From Eonycteris spelaea (taxonomy: Eukaryota > Chordata > Mammalia > Chiroptera > Pteropodidae): a DNA stretch of 64,000 bases. The position numbers and the translations under genes were made by a program. Position 1 is the stretch's first letter; each line of letters opens with the position of its first letter. Below the pieces are notes generated by a model that was not told the origin of the DNA, searched no databases, and saw only the letters and a program-made list of their open reading frames with translations. Positions 24,430 to 36,484 of this stretch are shown here, one piece after another. The stretch covers positions 1,765,001 through 1,829,000 of the forward strand of contig PUFA01000165.1 in the NCBI GenBank assembly GCA_003508835.1, written 5' to 3'.

Positions 24430-24920
24430 ACCTCTTGATTTTCCTGCAACATTACATGCTCATTCCTGCCTCTAGCCCTTGCAATTAGCTATTCTTACAT
24501 CCTAGAATGCCCTTTCCATGGAATGGTTGCATTCCACTTGGATGTCAGCCCAATTACCATTTTTTTCAGAGATGCCTTCCTTGACCACTCTAACACAAAG
24601 TCATTTTGTCTATTTTTCTTATCACATTATTCTGCTTTATCATGTTTAGAACACTATTATATAAAATAGTATAGTATAGTATAGTATAGTATAGTATAGT
24701 ATAGTATAGTATATGTAGTGTAGTGTATAGTATAATGTAGTATAGTATAGTATAGTGTAGTATAGTATAGTATAGTATAAAATATCTGCTAATGTATTTG
24801 TTTACTTGTTTATTATCTATCCCTCTCTCCTTTTAGCAAGTAAACTCCACAGAGCAGCTGTATCCCTGATAATCGTGCCTGACAATACATATGGTTAGTG
24901 AGTTAATATAAGGAGTTGAG
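24430..24920 (+). mobile_element. L2 LINE carrying a pentanucleotide array
   Basis: The left part holds 'atgctcattcctgcctctag' and 'tagaatgccctttccatgg', and 'gagatgccttccttgaccac' (24,569-24,588), all sense L2. The right part (24,820-24,920) resembles the L2 3' end ('tccacagagcagctgtatcc'). The GTATA array sits between the halves, where the L2 consensus is AT-rich. Confidence 0.7.
24667..24779. repeat. (GTATA)n pentanucleotide array
   Basis: About 22 units of a five-base TATAG/GTATA motif run in tandem, with variant units (TGTAG, TATAA) in the middle. The pattern of a pure left block and an interrupted right block suggests slippage growth plus point mutation. Confidence 0.95.
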
Positions 24921-25007
24921 GAAGTGTCAGAAATATTATGTTTTCATCTTTATAGTTTTATTATACTTAAGAATAAAGAACAAGCCTAAAATAAGTATTT
25001 TTCTAGG

Positions 25008-25222
25008 AGGGGGTTTTTCAAACTCAGCACTTCTTCTCTTACGTTTTGAGTTGCACAATGCTTTGTTGTTGGGGGTCTGATGCATGTGTTGTAAAATATT
25101 GAGCAGCCTCCCTGGCCTCTCCAGTGTCATCTCCTCTCCTGTTGTAACAACCAAAAATGTTTCCAGATATGGCAACATATTCCCTGTGGCACAAAATTAA
25201 CCCTGTTTGAGAACCACTGTAT
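25008..25222 (-). mobile_element. MER20 hAT-Charlie element
   Basis: The plus strand ends with 'ctgtttgagaaccactg' (25,203-25,219), the antisense of the CAGTGGTTCTCAA terminus. Inside are 'caaccaaaaatgtttccaga' (25,149-25,168) and 'atattgagcagcctccctgg', antisense MER20 wording. It is nearly full length. The antisense ORFs running through it are not genes. Confidence 0.85.
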
Positions 25223-28200
25223 TAGAACATTGAGGAGACACTTCAGCTGTGTAGATCTATTGATTACTGTGCTTAGATTTTCATTGCTTAGATAGCACAG
25301 AAGACTAATGTCTGAAACACACCTGAGAAATCTGAAAATAAAGAGTCCAGGAGAAGGAGCCTGGGATATTGGAGTAGAGCTTGTGGTTTGAGAAGTAACT
25401 ACCATCCAAAATGTCATCAGAGAAAAGGAGGTATAAATGTTTTCTGTGAACCTGAACTTTTGCATAAGGGAATTTCCATGGGCTCTCCAAAGGGCACAAG
25501 AGTGCTTTAGTACAAAGAAGCTGGGAGTGGATCTCTGAGTACTGAGGAGCTAGAGAAGGTGTCTACAGCAATGAACAGGAACTGAGGTCCATTCATCATG
25601 TCAAATGAGCTTCAGAAGAGAGATGTTTACTGATTTGGGAATCTGTTAAGAACTCACGAAAATACTCATTAGAGAAAGGGTCAACTTTAAGTCCTTGCCA
25701 AGCCCAGAAAGCACCCATGCTGGGTCCTTATGACAGTGCTTATCAGATGAGATCATTTCTGTATCCTTTTCCTTTCTTTCCATGCCTGCTCCAATTCTGC
25801 TATATTGAATCTAAGATTAGCAAGTTGGCTTAGGAAGGATAGAAAGCCCAAGGCAGAGAAAGAAAGAAGTGGACCATAATATTTCTCCCTCCTATACAAG
25901 CTTCCCCTCTGTAGCACAAACTGGAGAAGAGGCTTCAAATTTTAAAGTAACTGTGATGTGACTATTACATGGATGGGGATAGAGATTTACATTATTAGGC
26001 TGCATGCATGGCTTAATCATAATCAGAAAATGCTGGAAACTATCTAAGCTTTCATCCAGGGAAGCTTCTGCCCACTGATTAAATTTAAAGAGAAAAATGG
26101 ACACAATAATAAATTTGTTTTATGAATAAATTCCATAAATTGTGCTTGTTTGACCTTATTCATCTCTAGGTTCCCAATGTCTATCACATAGCAGATAATA
26201 AATACTTATGTAATTATGTGCTTTTAACATAATCTGTCCAAACTTCTGTATATTTATGGGCATTATCTGGCCCGTAACCACAGACGTTATGAATTTTCTG
26301 TTTTATTTAAGTCACCAAAGGATGAAATGATCTGCAGCCTCAAAATTCTTTGAAACTCTTATTAACTATTTTCATTTGGTTTGATGAGACTATATGCCTT
26401 TCTACTCCAGATTAGGGCACAATACTTTTCCCTTTCTTTTCTTCCATATGGCCAGTCATCTCCTCTATCAATCTCTTCCAATTGGCATCTCTGACACTGT
26501 GCAGCAATTTACACAGCTAAACTCAGCTTTGGTTTCCCATCAGGGCTTGTAAGGTAAAACACTGTAATCATTAGGTCCTGCTCTAAACTGGCAGGATGTG
26601 ACAGAGAATCTACGATCCAGGATAAGGCCAGTGTCAACTAACTGTGACATTCCATCAAATAGAGCATCCTTAATGTCATGGAGAGTTACTCTCTGCATGG
26701 GTGATAAAGTATGGGTATGCTGACAGGCTCTTGCTTAACTGTACTCATTGGCCTTGGTATGTTCATGCCAATTCATTGTTTTATAACAGATTGGCTCACA
26801 TTGAACATGAGGATTCAATTTCAGATTTTATTGTTAACCTTTAAGGTCCTTGGAGGCACTATTGGGCTCCTCTGCCGACAGGAGCTCTCTGAAGTTTATG
26901 CTCTCATTTTTCCGTGTCTATCAACCATGGTTTTACGTTGACACATCCACATCGGTCTCCCATACCTTTCCAACAATGCTTAATATAAAAATTACTGATT
27001 TTCAGATTTGAATAAAACTTGGCAGCCGGTATCCAACACTTGCTATACTTTCTAATGGAGTTCATTTTTGGATATCAACCTGTTTGACTTTCTTTTTATG
27101 CTTGATGACATTTCTCCTATTTCATATTGTGACGTGAATCTGAACAGAAGTAGAGCAAGGTCTTATGAAGGGTGACTGAGAATACCACTCCCAAGTCAAT
27201 CATTGAAATAGCTGCCAAATTTATCTGTGGCATTAAAGCCTACCAGTACTAAGGTCCTTCAACTTTGTTAACATAAATGATTACTACAAGTTTGAAATGG
27301 GTCTCAGAAGAGAAGCACAAGAGAAAATAGGATATGCTTGACTTGAGGGAATATTATGAGCTACTTAGCACTGGACTTGACCAGACTGTAACTATAACTA
27401 AAGTATTTATTTTAGGCCTGAAAGTGCTTGCAATTTACTGGGCAACAATAGCATCAAGACACTTCAGGAATGATAACAACTATTCCAGCTGTATCTCAGA
27501 AACTCTGGAAAAGTAAATTGGATGATAAATACAAAGCAATCTCAGCTTCTAATGATGGAATGTCTTCTTTTTCTTTTTAAAGTACATAAGGGTACATAAT
27601 GGGTACATAAGGTTCATTGGATTATTTCATTTTGCTTTATTTATGCTCTTTTAAGGCAAGTAGATGAGCCTTTTCCTGTAAATGACTGAACTCACAAATA
27701 ATGGTCTGAGTTGTAAAAAAAAATAAAACCACTTTTATTCAGAGAAATGTTTTTTAAATAATACAAATATTTCTAGTTTTCTTAAGGCTTGGGCTGTTAT
27801 TCAGAATGGCATCAGGTATATGACGAGATCTATTGTACTCCACATTGGCAAAAAGCTTACTAAAGAGCAGCTAAAAGAGTAATGAATGGCATGTAGCCAA
27901 CTCTACTGTCAGTTCCCCAGCTTGTTTCTCTGTTCCTCCCTTGGAATCCAACCATCCTCCGCCCCCTTTCATTAGTATAAAGAACAAGACAACCTGCCTC
28001 TATTAGGAATTTTTATTTTTTCAGTATTGTTTTTTATAATAGTCAGTATCAATGGCCATGGTAGCTCACCAGGCTCACATTCTAAAATGCCACTTTTCAC
28101 TAGAGGGCTAAATTTCATTATGTGACAACCAAGAAGTTTGAGTGTGTGACTATCAGAAACATCAAAACAATACATAAATGAGTTCTGCATTATGATTACT

Positions 28201-28394
28201 TTTTGTGAGTCCCTCTGCATGACGTGGCTTCTAATAAGTGGGGAAAATAAGTTTGTTTGTTGCTTATCATGAAGCACACAATGTAAATCTCTCTGAGAGA
28301 CATAACTGGGTGAAAGATTCCGATCACCTCACAGCAAAGCAGAAGATTTTATTTTGGTGATTATCTATAACAATATCATGGAATGTGTCACATA
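25223..28394. other. Long non-coding stretch, no gene recognised
   Basis: Several short ORFs overlap on both strands. The two longest are at 25,127-25,465 (112 codons, minus, partly in MER20) and 27,972-28,277 (101 codons, minus), and neither has a domain. Sequence near 26,150-26,210 looks like an L2 3' tail. The rest is unassigned. Confidence 0.4.
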
Positions 28395-28825
28395 TCTTCC
28401 ATTTCTTTCTCTAGACCCTCTCTCCACGTTTGTTCATCTGCTCTCTGCTCTAGAAGTCTGATCTTTTGGCTGCTGGTTGGGCTCAGTCAATCAAAATCCC
28501 TTTCAGAAGCTTGGTGGAATTGAAAAGAGTGAGGTCACGTATCAATTTCCAATTTCCTGGTTTCCTCCCTGTGAGTTGCCTTGAGTGGGCAGTGCACCTT
28601 CACAGAAGGTAATTGTTTCTTTCAAGGTGGTTCATTCTGTACAATTCTTCCTTCCACATTCTGATAGCCTTTTTCTCTGCCTGTTTCTTCAGGCCGAGGG
28701 TGGTAAGCTAGGATGCTACCAGCCCCAGTTACAGTGCTACATACATACCTTTGAAAATTTGCTTTGTGAATAAACTCTTTTTAAATTATCTTATTTTGAG
28801 TGTCCCATCTGTTTTCTATTTTTAC
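28395..28825 (+). mobile_element. Old LTR-like or DNA repeat, family not named
   Basis: 'aggccgagggtggtaagcta' (28,692-28,711), then 'gtgaataaactctttttaaa', then 'gagtgtcccatctgttttct' (28,798-28,817) follow the 3' half of an old mammalian repeat whose wording I recognise but cannot name. Orientation is plus by the AATAAA-like end. No coding capacity. Confidence 0.45.
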
Positions 28826-30085
28826 ATGTTTTCATATGTATGGGGCAATAGAAATTGGAAAGATGTTAAACATTTTTTTTTCTAAAAAATCAGGAATAAT
28901 GTGTTTGGAAGTGAACCTAGTCCAAAGAGTGAGTAGTGCATGGGGTGAGGAATAAAGTACAAGTACAACTCTATCACTAGATCAAAATACGACAATTTTC
29001 AGTGAGATAATAAATATCTTAAAATATCTGAGAAACTATTATGTGAAGAATGGATTAAATTAAGGTGATCACATAGAGAGCAGAATTTGTAGCATATTGG
29101 TGGAAGTAAGGAAGGTAGATTCAATATAATAAAGCATTTACTTCTGTTTAGAAACATAATGATCTGCTTCATCAGGGAATGAATATTTTACTATAAACCC
29201 ATCAAAATGGTGGTAGGGGGATTTTTTTTTTTTGAGATAAAAAGAATAAATTCTTACATTGGGAGAGGTACTGGACTGTATATCTTTTTAAGATTTCTTC
29301 CAACTTTAAGATTCCGTGTTCCAATGATCTCAGTGTAACCCAAATTAAACACGAGTTTTTATGGTTCGTTTTGGGGGTACAATGAAAGAAATAGAAACCA
29401 AAAATTACAATGCAAATTAAAAGTAGCTACAATCTTTTTAGCATTGCTTGGACTCCATTAAAAGATTTTTAGTCAGTTGTTTACATGAAAGATCTCTTTA
29501 ATTCACATTCTTCTATTTTTTTTTATTTTTTCCCCTCTATCTCAAAGCTGTTCCTATTAACTCTCTTTTCATCTATTCTCCAATCTTTCCATCAATACTC
29601 TCCTAGTTACCAGATTTACTGAGATGTTGTCTTCTTACTCTCTGACCCAACTTTTGTTCTCCATTTTTTTCTCTCTCTACTGAGATAATGCCCTATATCT
29701 TTTTGATTTTTCTCTCCACTTACTACTCCCAGATACACAATAGGGTGGATTGTTAGTGGAAAGTGCTATGTTGGCAATGTCTATGTGCTGAGAAAGCTGT
29801 GGTGGTTTGGGATATGAAAGAAAGATAGAAAGTTTTGATTCATTAAAAATGTTGGCACCTATCACATTAGCTTCTCAAGCAGGTAAGCTACCTACAATAT
29901 AAGCATATTACTTATATAAACATATGCTTATATAAGGATTCATTTAGGAAGATTTTGAATGCAAGAAAAATATTTTAAAAATGAGTTTGAAGCCGATAAT
30001 CGCAAAGCTTTAGATTAAAATATTTTGGGTTGAATTGCAATGGCAATTTTCCATGCATTTATAGCCTATCACTTTATTTGCTGTC
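28826..30085. other. Non-coding AT-rich stretch
   Basis: No repeat family is clear apart from a T-run near 29,222-29,233. A 12-bp inverted repeat with a 13-nt loop lies at 29,897-29,933. ORFs are all short. Confidence 0.4.
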
Positions 30086-30089
30086 TGCA

Positions 30090-30265
30090 TCACTCAGCAC
30101 TTTGGAAAAGTTCTCCTATGCCTCAATTTTCTCCATCTAAGTAACAGTGACAATAATAATAGTATTTACCTCATGGAGGATACTATGAAGTTTAAATGAA
30201 ACATCTCTATGCAGCACTTAGCACCATGTGGCACTTAGTAATGATTCATCAAGACACCATTATTA
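30090..30265 (+). mobile_element. MIR SINE
   Basis: 'gcctcaattttctccatcta' (30,120-30,139), 'acaataataatagtatttacctcatgg', 'gaagtttaaatgaaacat' and 'cagcacttagcaccatgtgg' follow the sense MIR 3' part in order. Confidence 0.8.
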
Positions 30266-30429
30266 TTGCTGTTACTGTTAAAATTTTTATTGTAAGTATT
30301 ATTATAGCTACAAAGATCTATATTACATACATATTGTTTAAGCTTGCAAGTTTTTAAAGAAATAAGTTAATGTAAATTTTTAAAATTATATTTGTGGTAA
30401 AGACTGGCTAGGCAGTCATTCAAATAATT

Positions 30430-30825
30430 TCCTCTTCTCTCCAAACTTTATTTTCCAGTTTCTTCTGCAACTAAGTGTGGCCCTGTATCTGCGATATATC
30501 CAGTAGAATGGGATAGTAAGTGATATGAATAACTTCCAGGAATGGCTCACAAATTACTCTCATGCCCCTGCCTCCATGATCATTACCTTTTTGTGACATA
30601 GTGAAACTGAGATGGAACTTTGGCAGCCACATCTTGATAGTGACAGAAACACAAAGTGGAAGAAAACGTCTTGGATCCTGAATTATTGCTTGAAAGAAAA
30701 GTCACTTGCTAATCCAAGACACTTGCTTTGAACTTTATATGAGTGTGAAATAGACTTATATCATCTTCAAGACCACTTATTAGTTTTTTAGTCTTACTAT
30801 AATACATGAGCATAGCGATTACTCT
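30430..30825 (+). mobile_element. Old mammalian repeat, family not named
   Basis: 'ggaactttggcagccacatc' (30,615-30,634) and 'gtcttggatcctgaattatt', with a worn 3' end near 30,800, resemble an old repeat family seen repeatedly in mammals ('gccatcttg ... gagcc' wording). Highly diverged, ends uncertain. Confidence 0.35.
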
Positions 30826-30961
30826 TCCCAGTTTAAGCATCTTTCAAAACCTCTCACCAAAATAATCTAATTGGAGTAAAAGTCTGTGATGCGATTAAAT
30901 TAAAATGTCAACTATTTAAAAGTTTCATTCGTATATCTTCCTTTTACCTTAAAAATTAAAA

Positions 30962-31246
30962 AAAAATGTTTTTATTTTTATTATGGTGACATTGGTTAAC
31001 AAAATTCAATGTTTCAAATGTACAATTCAGCAGTAAGTCATATATACTACATATATATATGAACATATATATATGTCATATATATATATATGTTGCATTG
31101 TTATGTTCACTGCCCATAATTAGGTTTCTTTCTGTCTCCACATATTTTACCGCATTTACCTCTCTTTTCCCCGCTACTCTCTGGAAACCACTAGTCTACT
31201 ATCCATATCCATGAATCTCTGTTGTTTGTCACTTTTAGATTTTAAC
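30962..31246 (-). mobile_element. L1 LINE 3' end, bat-like wording
   Basis: 'attatggtgacattggttaa' (30,979-30,998) followed by 'aaatgtacaattcagca' and later 'ctctggaaaccactagtcta' (31,180-31,199) is the antisense 3' end of an L1 with the wording seen in bat L1 tails. An AT dinucleotide tract (31,040-31,092) has expanded inside it. It is a short 5'-truncated copy. Confidence 0.8.
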
Positions 31247-32422
31247 TTATTTTTCAAGGCTTCCTGTCTTTTGTTTCATAGTCTTTTACCCCTTTGCTTG
31301 AATATTATGTCAATTTGTTACTTCTACAAGATACAGCTAATTTTTTCTTCTCATAATTTTGATTACAAATGCTTACAAATGGTGGCTGTGATTGGTGTTC
31401 AACACATGTCTTAGAAGTAGGTATCAAATAAATTTGTTTATTAGCGTTGGGGAGTAGAAAGTAAGTAAAAAACAATGACAGAAATTTTTCTATGAAGTCC
31501 ATAAACTTAGTGGGAAATACTAGTGGAAACTATTTTGCTATTAAGTAGATAGAGAAAATGTGCCCTGATAAAAATGTTTCTTTCTAAATTTAGTTTTGAT
31601 GACATTTTACATATTTACTTCCTCTGTTCTGAGTCCTGTAAACTGAGTCAGAATCCCCAAATAAGTACCGAATTAGCATAAATTATGGCAATAAGAACAT
31701 TCTTTAGGCTGCCTGGGGAATATGGAAGACACTGTGTGTATGTGGGTAAAGTGCTGTTAATTGTTAAGTAGTTGGGTGGAGATGCTAAGAGAGACAGAGA
31801 GAGAAAGAAAAAACTGAGTTAGGGAATGAAGTTGTCCTAATGAGTGTATAATTCTGGTTGTAAATGCAGATTTTCATGTTAAGTGTTAATAACAACAACA
31901 TATCATCATCATCAATAATAATAATAGTAATAATGCTTCCATAATAATTTAAGGTTGGAAAATTATTTCATATTCACTTATTTAATAATGTAGTACTTAT
32001 ATAATTTATGATTGTGGCTGACATTGTTGGCCTGGCTTTTCCATATTTACAGAATTCTAATTTTTTCAGATAGTGTGTGGTTATACCTTGGTCTCAGGAA
32101 AGATAGCCTCTATCCCAGCCTCTCTGGATGAATCATGATTGATCTAGTTCCATCACAGTAATTACCTTTTCCTGTGTTTGTGCTAGGGGTAGGTATAAGG
32201 CCCAGCTTTGACCAATGAAATATAATAAGAAGTCTACTAATCTGTTTCTCAAAAGTATAATAGAAAGAACAATAAAGTCACAGGAGACCCACAGCTTTGA
32301 ATGAACCCTAGAATCACTGAAGGAACACTAAACAAACTGACTTTCTGTAACGTCATTAAAAAAAATTGTTTTGGTTACCGGTACTTGAGAATACTAACTC
32401 ATCATGATATGGGCAGGTACAC

Positions 32423-32424
<2 letters not shown>

Positions 32425-32453
<29 letters not shown>

Positions 32454-32476
32454 GTGTGTATGTGTGTGTGTGTGTT
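32425..32476. repeat. (TG)n microsatellite
   Basis: About 50 bp of TG dinucleotides with single interruptions. It creates a Cys/Val run in the ORF at 32,301-32,492, which is not a gene. Confidence 0.95.
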
Positions 32477-32479
32477 TAA

Positions 32480-32620
32480 TTTATATATTTAAATTAGTTC
32501 CAAGTATACAGTACATTGGTTAGACATCTATATAGTTCATAAAACAATTCCCCCAATTGTTCTCTCCCTCTTGGCCCTCCCCTACCTATACCTACAACTA
32601 CCTATATATTTTTAAAGTAA
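32480..32620 (-). mobile_element. Short L1-like 3' fragment
   Basis: 'agttccaagtatacagtaca' (32,496-32,515), 'ggttagacatctatatag' and a C-rich 'cctcccctacctatacct' resemble the antisense 3' end of an L1. It abuts the TG repeat on one side and an LTR on the other. Confidence 0.5.
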
Positions 32621-32624
32621 TAAG

Positions 32625-32965
32625 ATTAGGCTCAAGATGGAGTAGCTTATGCTAAGCCCCATGTCAGGATACCAAAATTTAACTAAGTTTCTACTCTTGG
32701 CTCTCTCGGTAAAGGAAAGCATAGCTCAACGAAACAGCGCTTCCTGCTCAGCACTAGTTCCCTGACTCAAGTACACAACTTCCTACTGCTCCATATAAGG
32801 AAAGCAACCCTACCTTAACCAAACAGCATTGTTCATTATAACTTCCTTGATCCTGCTCACTCTGGCCCGTAAAAATCATTCACATGGTGCAGTTCTTCGG
32901 AGTTTCTTTCTATTTGCTAGATTGGATGCTGCCCAATTCATATATCATTGAATTGAGCTAATTAG
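32625..32965 (+). mobile_element. Solo LTR, probable ERV1 type
   Basis: The segment contains 'aagccccatgtcagg', 'ggaaagcatagctcaacg' (32,714-32,731), 'ctggcccgtaaaaatcattc' (32,862-32,881) and 'gcagttcttcggagtttctt' (32,890-32,909), then 'ttggatgctgcccaattcat'. This order fits the U3-R-U5 of a gammaretrovirus-like LTR whose polyadenylation signal is mutated near 32,950. No internal retroviral region is seen nearby. Confidence 0.6.
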
Positions 32966-33009
32966 ATTTTTAAGATTTACTGTTTACTTATTTTTTTTAC
33001 CAGTTTAAA

Positions 33010-33085
33010 ATTCCTTAAAAGGAATCTAAGACTCAAAGAGGCTAAGTAACTTGTTAATTCAAGTGAGTCTTATGCATTGAAATGT
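33010..33085 (-). mobile_element. MIR fragment
   Basis: 'actcaaagaggctaagtaac' (33,031-33,050) matches antisense MIR wording around GAGGTTAAGTAACTTG. Only the core is preserved. Confidence 0.55.
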
Positions 33086-33089
33086 AGTA

Positions 33090-34019
33090 ATCCTGCCCTC
33101 ATAGGGAGAATGTTTTATTATTCTTTTATTCCTTACCCAGATATGAATATAATGCTGAACCTGTAATTGATTACTAAACTTACATTGTTAAATAAATGGG
33201 ATTCTCATTCTTATTTTAAAGAGACTATACCTAAGAAGAGCAAATGATTAATAAATTTTTCTAAGAACAAATCATCTTTCATATAAAAAGCTATTTGTGT
33301 CAGCAAAATATTATTTTCCACTATTGAGAATTAAACATCCTTAATGTTTTCTGTGTTTTTTTAAAAGAACGTTTTCCTCTATAATGTTGTTTAAATGGAT
33401 ATGCTCCAAATCATAAGAATCTTTCATGAATTCACACTAATTAAAAAGTTTGTTGATGATATACTCTGCTACATTGTGACTAAAATATTATAATAGCAGT
33501 TATCTGACTTAAATCAGATACTTTCATCAAAATAGTATTTTTCCTGTGTAATATTCTGTAGTAAAAGTCTCATGATTTTAATTTTCTGCAACTCAAAACA
33601 GTTCTTAAATTTTAATATTTCCAATCTGTCCGTTGGGACAAATAAACTGTGGGCAGGGCAAAGTAAAGGATTTGTTTCCACCTTGCAGTTGGGGAAAGTG
33701 AGTCAAACAAAAGTTAATCAGCATGACTCAAGTATATGTAGAAAATCACAAGGCAAAGCTCTGAAGAAATTGTGCCACATTTTTCCATTAAATGTCAATG
33801 ACTTTCTAAAGCTGCCACAGAAATACATGTATTTTTTGGAGAAAAGGTGTTCTCGTTGAGGCTTTAATAATAAACATTAGCTTTAATTGAAGTAATTAAC
33901 TTTTTCAAAGATACAACATTCTAAATAAATCTCGATGGAGATATATATATATATTTAATTTTATTGTAGTTTACTTAGTTAAATCAACAGTGTTTATTTT
34001 TGCTGCCTCTCCAAGCTGT
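33090..34019. other. Single-copy AT-rich stretch
   Basis: No recognised repeat. A 95-codon plus-strand ORF at 33,572-33,859 has no domain and no Kozak-like start. A short TA run lies at 33,940-33,952. Confidence 0.4.
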
Positions 34020-34124
34020 ACACTCTGATTTCTTTTCTTGTGCCCCGCCTCCAGCATAAAAAAATCCCCATTATTTTCACTAATGTTGTTTTCTACCAAC
34101 TCAGTTTTATTTTTATGTTTTCAG

Positions 34125-34345
34125 CTTTTCCATCAGGTATCTCAAATCTATTAGATGATCTTATACATGAGCATCCAGAAGAAGCCGAGATTCCCATTGT
34201 CTGCCCCACGCTCGCTGGAGTCCTTGCTTTTGCAGCACTCTGCCCTCCTCCAAACACGGCTCTCGCTTTCTGGGCTTGCCGCTCCAATTGTGTAATTTGG
34301 TACAAAAATTATTCTGTAAATAAAGCTTATTTCTGTGAAGCATAA
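34125..34345 (+). other. Candidate 3'-terminal exon (lncRNA or UTR)
   Basis: A pyrimidine-rich tract with 'tttttatgttttcag' ends at AG (34,123-34,124), a fair splice acceptor. About 190 bp downstream an AATAAA (34,318-34,323) precedes a GT/T-poor region. The block between is GC- and CpG-richer than the surrounding DNA (for example CCGAG near 34,185, CACGCTCGC near 34,207 and ACGGCTCTCGC near 34,256) and is not a recognised repeat. ORFs in three frames overlap here, which reflects composition rather than coding. This is inference from signals only. A conserved regulatory element is an equal alternative. Confidence 0.3.
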
Positions 34346-36475
34346 GAAGAAGGAAAAAAAGGGTGTTACCTTAACAGCTGTAAAACTTCACACTTTGTCT
34401 TTCCTTGTGGCTACACAACACCAAACAGCCAGATGCAGCGTGATTACCGAAGACAATCAGCTGGATGACTTCGATTCCGGGGAGACTGGTAGCTGAGAAA
34501 TAAGGCTTTTCCCCTTCTCATATGGATATTTTGACACTAATCAGATACAACCTTTATCATAATATGACCAAAAATGAATGTGAGGTACTTGGTTCAATGA
34601 TTGGAGGTAGGTACATTGTGCAAAATTATTCTCATTTACTGTGATTCCTCAACACTGTTCCTCCCTATTTCTTAAAAACACAGTGTCTATCACTTAGGAA
34701 AAAATTAAAGTGCTTACATTTTGAAAAAAAACAATAAAAACATTCATTTTAGAATGTTTTTTGCAAAGAGCACGTCTCTTGAAAATTTTCCTGACAAAGT
34801 GCCTTAAAAAAAAAAAAAACAAACTAACTAAGTATCATGCTTTGCCTAGAAAATCTAGTTCTACTATTAGAAAACTGAATTTGTGTTTGTAATTCCTACC
34901 CCAAAGTTTTGTTTATTGACATTTAGACACAGGCTGAATAAAGTATGTCATATTTACAATCACAATGGATTTAAACACGCACTTAGCCAAAGCTTTCAAC
35001 AGTAAAAAATGCAATTTAAAAAACAAATCAGCTTTGTCAAAGAACTGTTGTCTTTCCCCTATGCAAACTCAAGGAATGGTGCACTGGCATTATGCTTAGT
35101 TTTGCAGTAAAGGACTGTGATTTGGGTTACAAAGAGAAGGAGACAAGGACACCGGGAATAATGAAGCAGATCTTCAAACGATATTTTCAAGGATCAAAAT
35201 TATAGTTTTATAACTTTCGAGAAATTGTATTGTATTCCCAACTTGGGGCAGTTTTCTTTTAAGGAACTACTTGGTTCTACCTTTGTTTAGCTAGTCAAAC
35301 ATGTAGGAGAGACAGGTTTTATTGTCTTTCTAGCCAGTGATGTACCTGGATGATGGTCAAAGAGGACTTTAGCTTCCAGTAATCTTAGCCCTTTTACGAG
35401 TGCAAATTGATCACTTAACATTTTTTAAAAAGTCCATTTGGTATCTGACCTGTTAACCGTCATATGACGCCATGACATCTTAAAATCAGAGAAACTATTA
35501 GAAAAATTATGTCTTAAAAATGGGCCTTCTCTTTTCCGGTGGTTATTACCTAATAATTTTTGACACTGGTGATTAAATACAAAGTTTTACATTTTATGAT
35601 TCTCTTTCAAACACAATTGCTAACATATATATCAAGGCAAAAAGTAAGCATTCTTAAAGAGTCTGTAATTATATTTATACATTAAAATGTCAACTGTAGA
35701 GAATGAATAACTTCAAAGAATATTTTAGTTTAATTGTTTTAAAACAAAACAATCAGTATTTATCATTACTCCTAAATAATCTAATGTTTTAAAAAACTAG
35801 AAAAAAACACTGATTTTTAAAATTAATTTGAATGGTGATTATGATTAGAAAAATTCAGTTAATTATTTGATGTATCCATAACCACACCATATCTTTCTGA
35901 TTATAGAGTAATATCTAATCCTTTATAACTTCATTATTAAAGCATTTATTAAGCTTTTGTTTATTCCGGAATCTTCAGTATTTGAAGACCCTTCCAGGGG
36001 TTAAGTCAGTGTTAAAGACTTCATGTTTCAAAAGAAAAAACTTTAGATTGTTGAGTATGCTAGTAGTCTATTTGTGCTCATTTCTGAAGCAATCTTCTGA
36101 GATAGCAGCCTTGTTTGAGACAGAGTAGGAATTCTTTGGGTAAACTTTATCTTCCAGAACCTCTAGCCTTCATTTTCTGTTTTTCTTCCCTTAGAGAAAG
36201 ATAAATAAGTATATGTAGGTTTTGAGTGTCTTTATGATTTTTTTTTTCTGTTCTATAAATTGTTTGCTGTGTATATCTTCCTAATCCAAGGAAAGTACTC
36301 ACAAACTCATTCATACTGAGATGGAAACAGCCAACATTAAAAAGTTACCATTTGCACTTTGGACAAACCAAAGAAATCATCTTCAGTGAAGAATGTGTCA
36401 GCATCAGCATCAGCAAATCAGAAGAGTTTTCTTTATTCAACAAACAAGTGAAAACATTCTTGGCAGAGTAGAAGA
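34346..36475. other. Single-copy stretch, possible regulatory DNA
   Basis: There is almost no recognisable repeat over 2.1 kb, which is unusual for this window. The part at 34,430-34,490 carries E-boxes CAGATG (34,430-34,435) and CAGCTG (34,458-34,463) with several CpGs. No ORF of note is present. Confidence 0.35.
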
Positions 36476-36484
36476 TTTTTTTTT

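Noticed and set aside
24667..24779. CRISPR array
   Set aside because: The units are five bases long without spacers, in an obviously mammalian context.
25127..25465. 112-codon minus-strand ORF
   Set aside because: It partly overlaps MER20, lacks a recognisable domain and has overlapping ORFs in another frame.
32301..32492. ORF with a Cys-Val repeat
   Set aside because: The repeat is the translated TG microsatellite.
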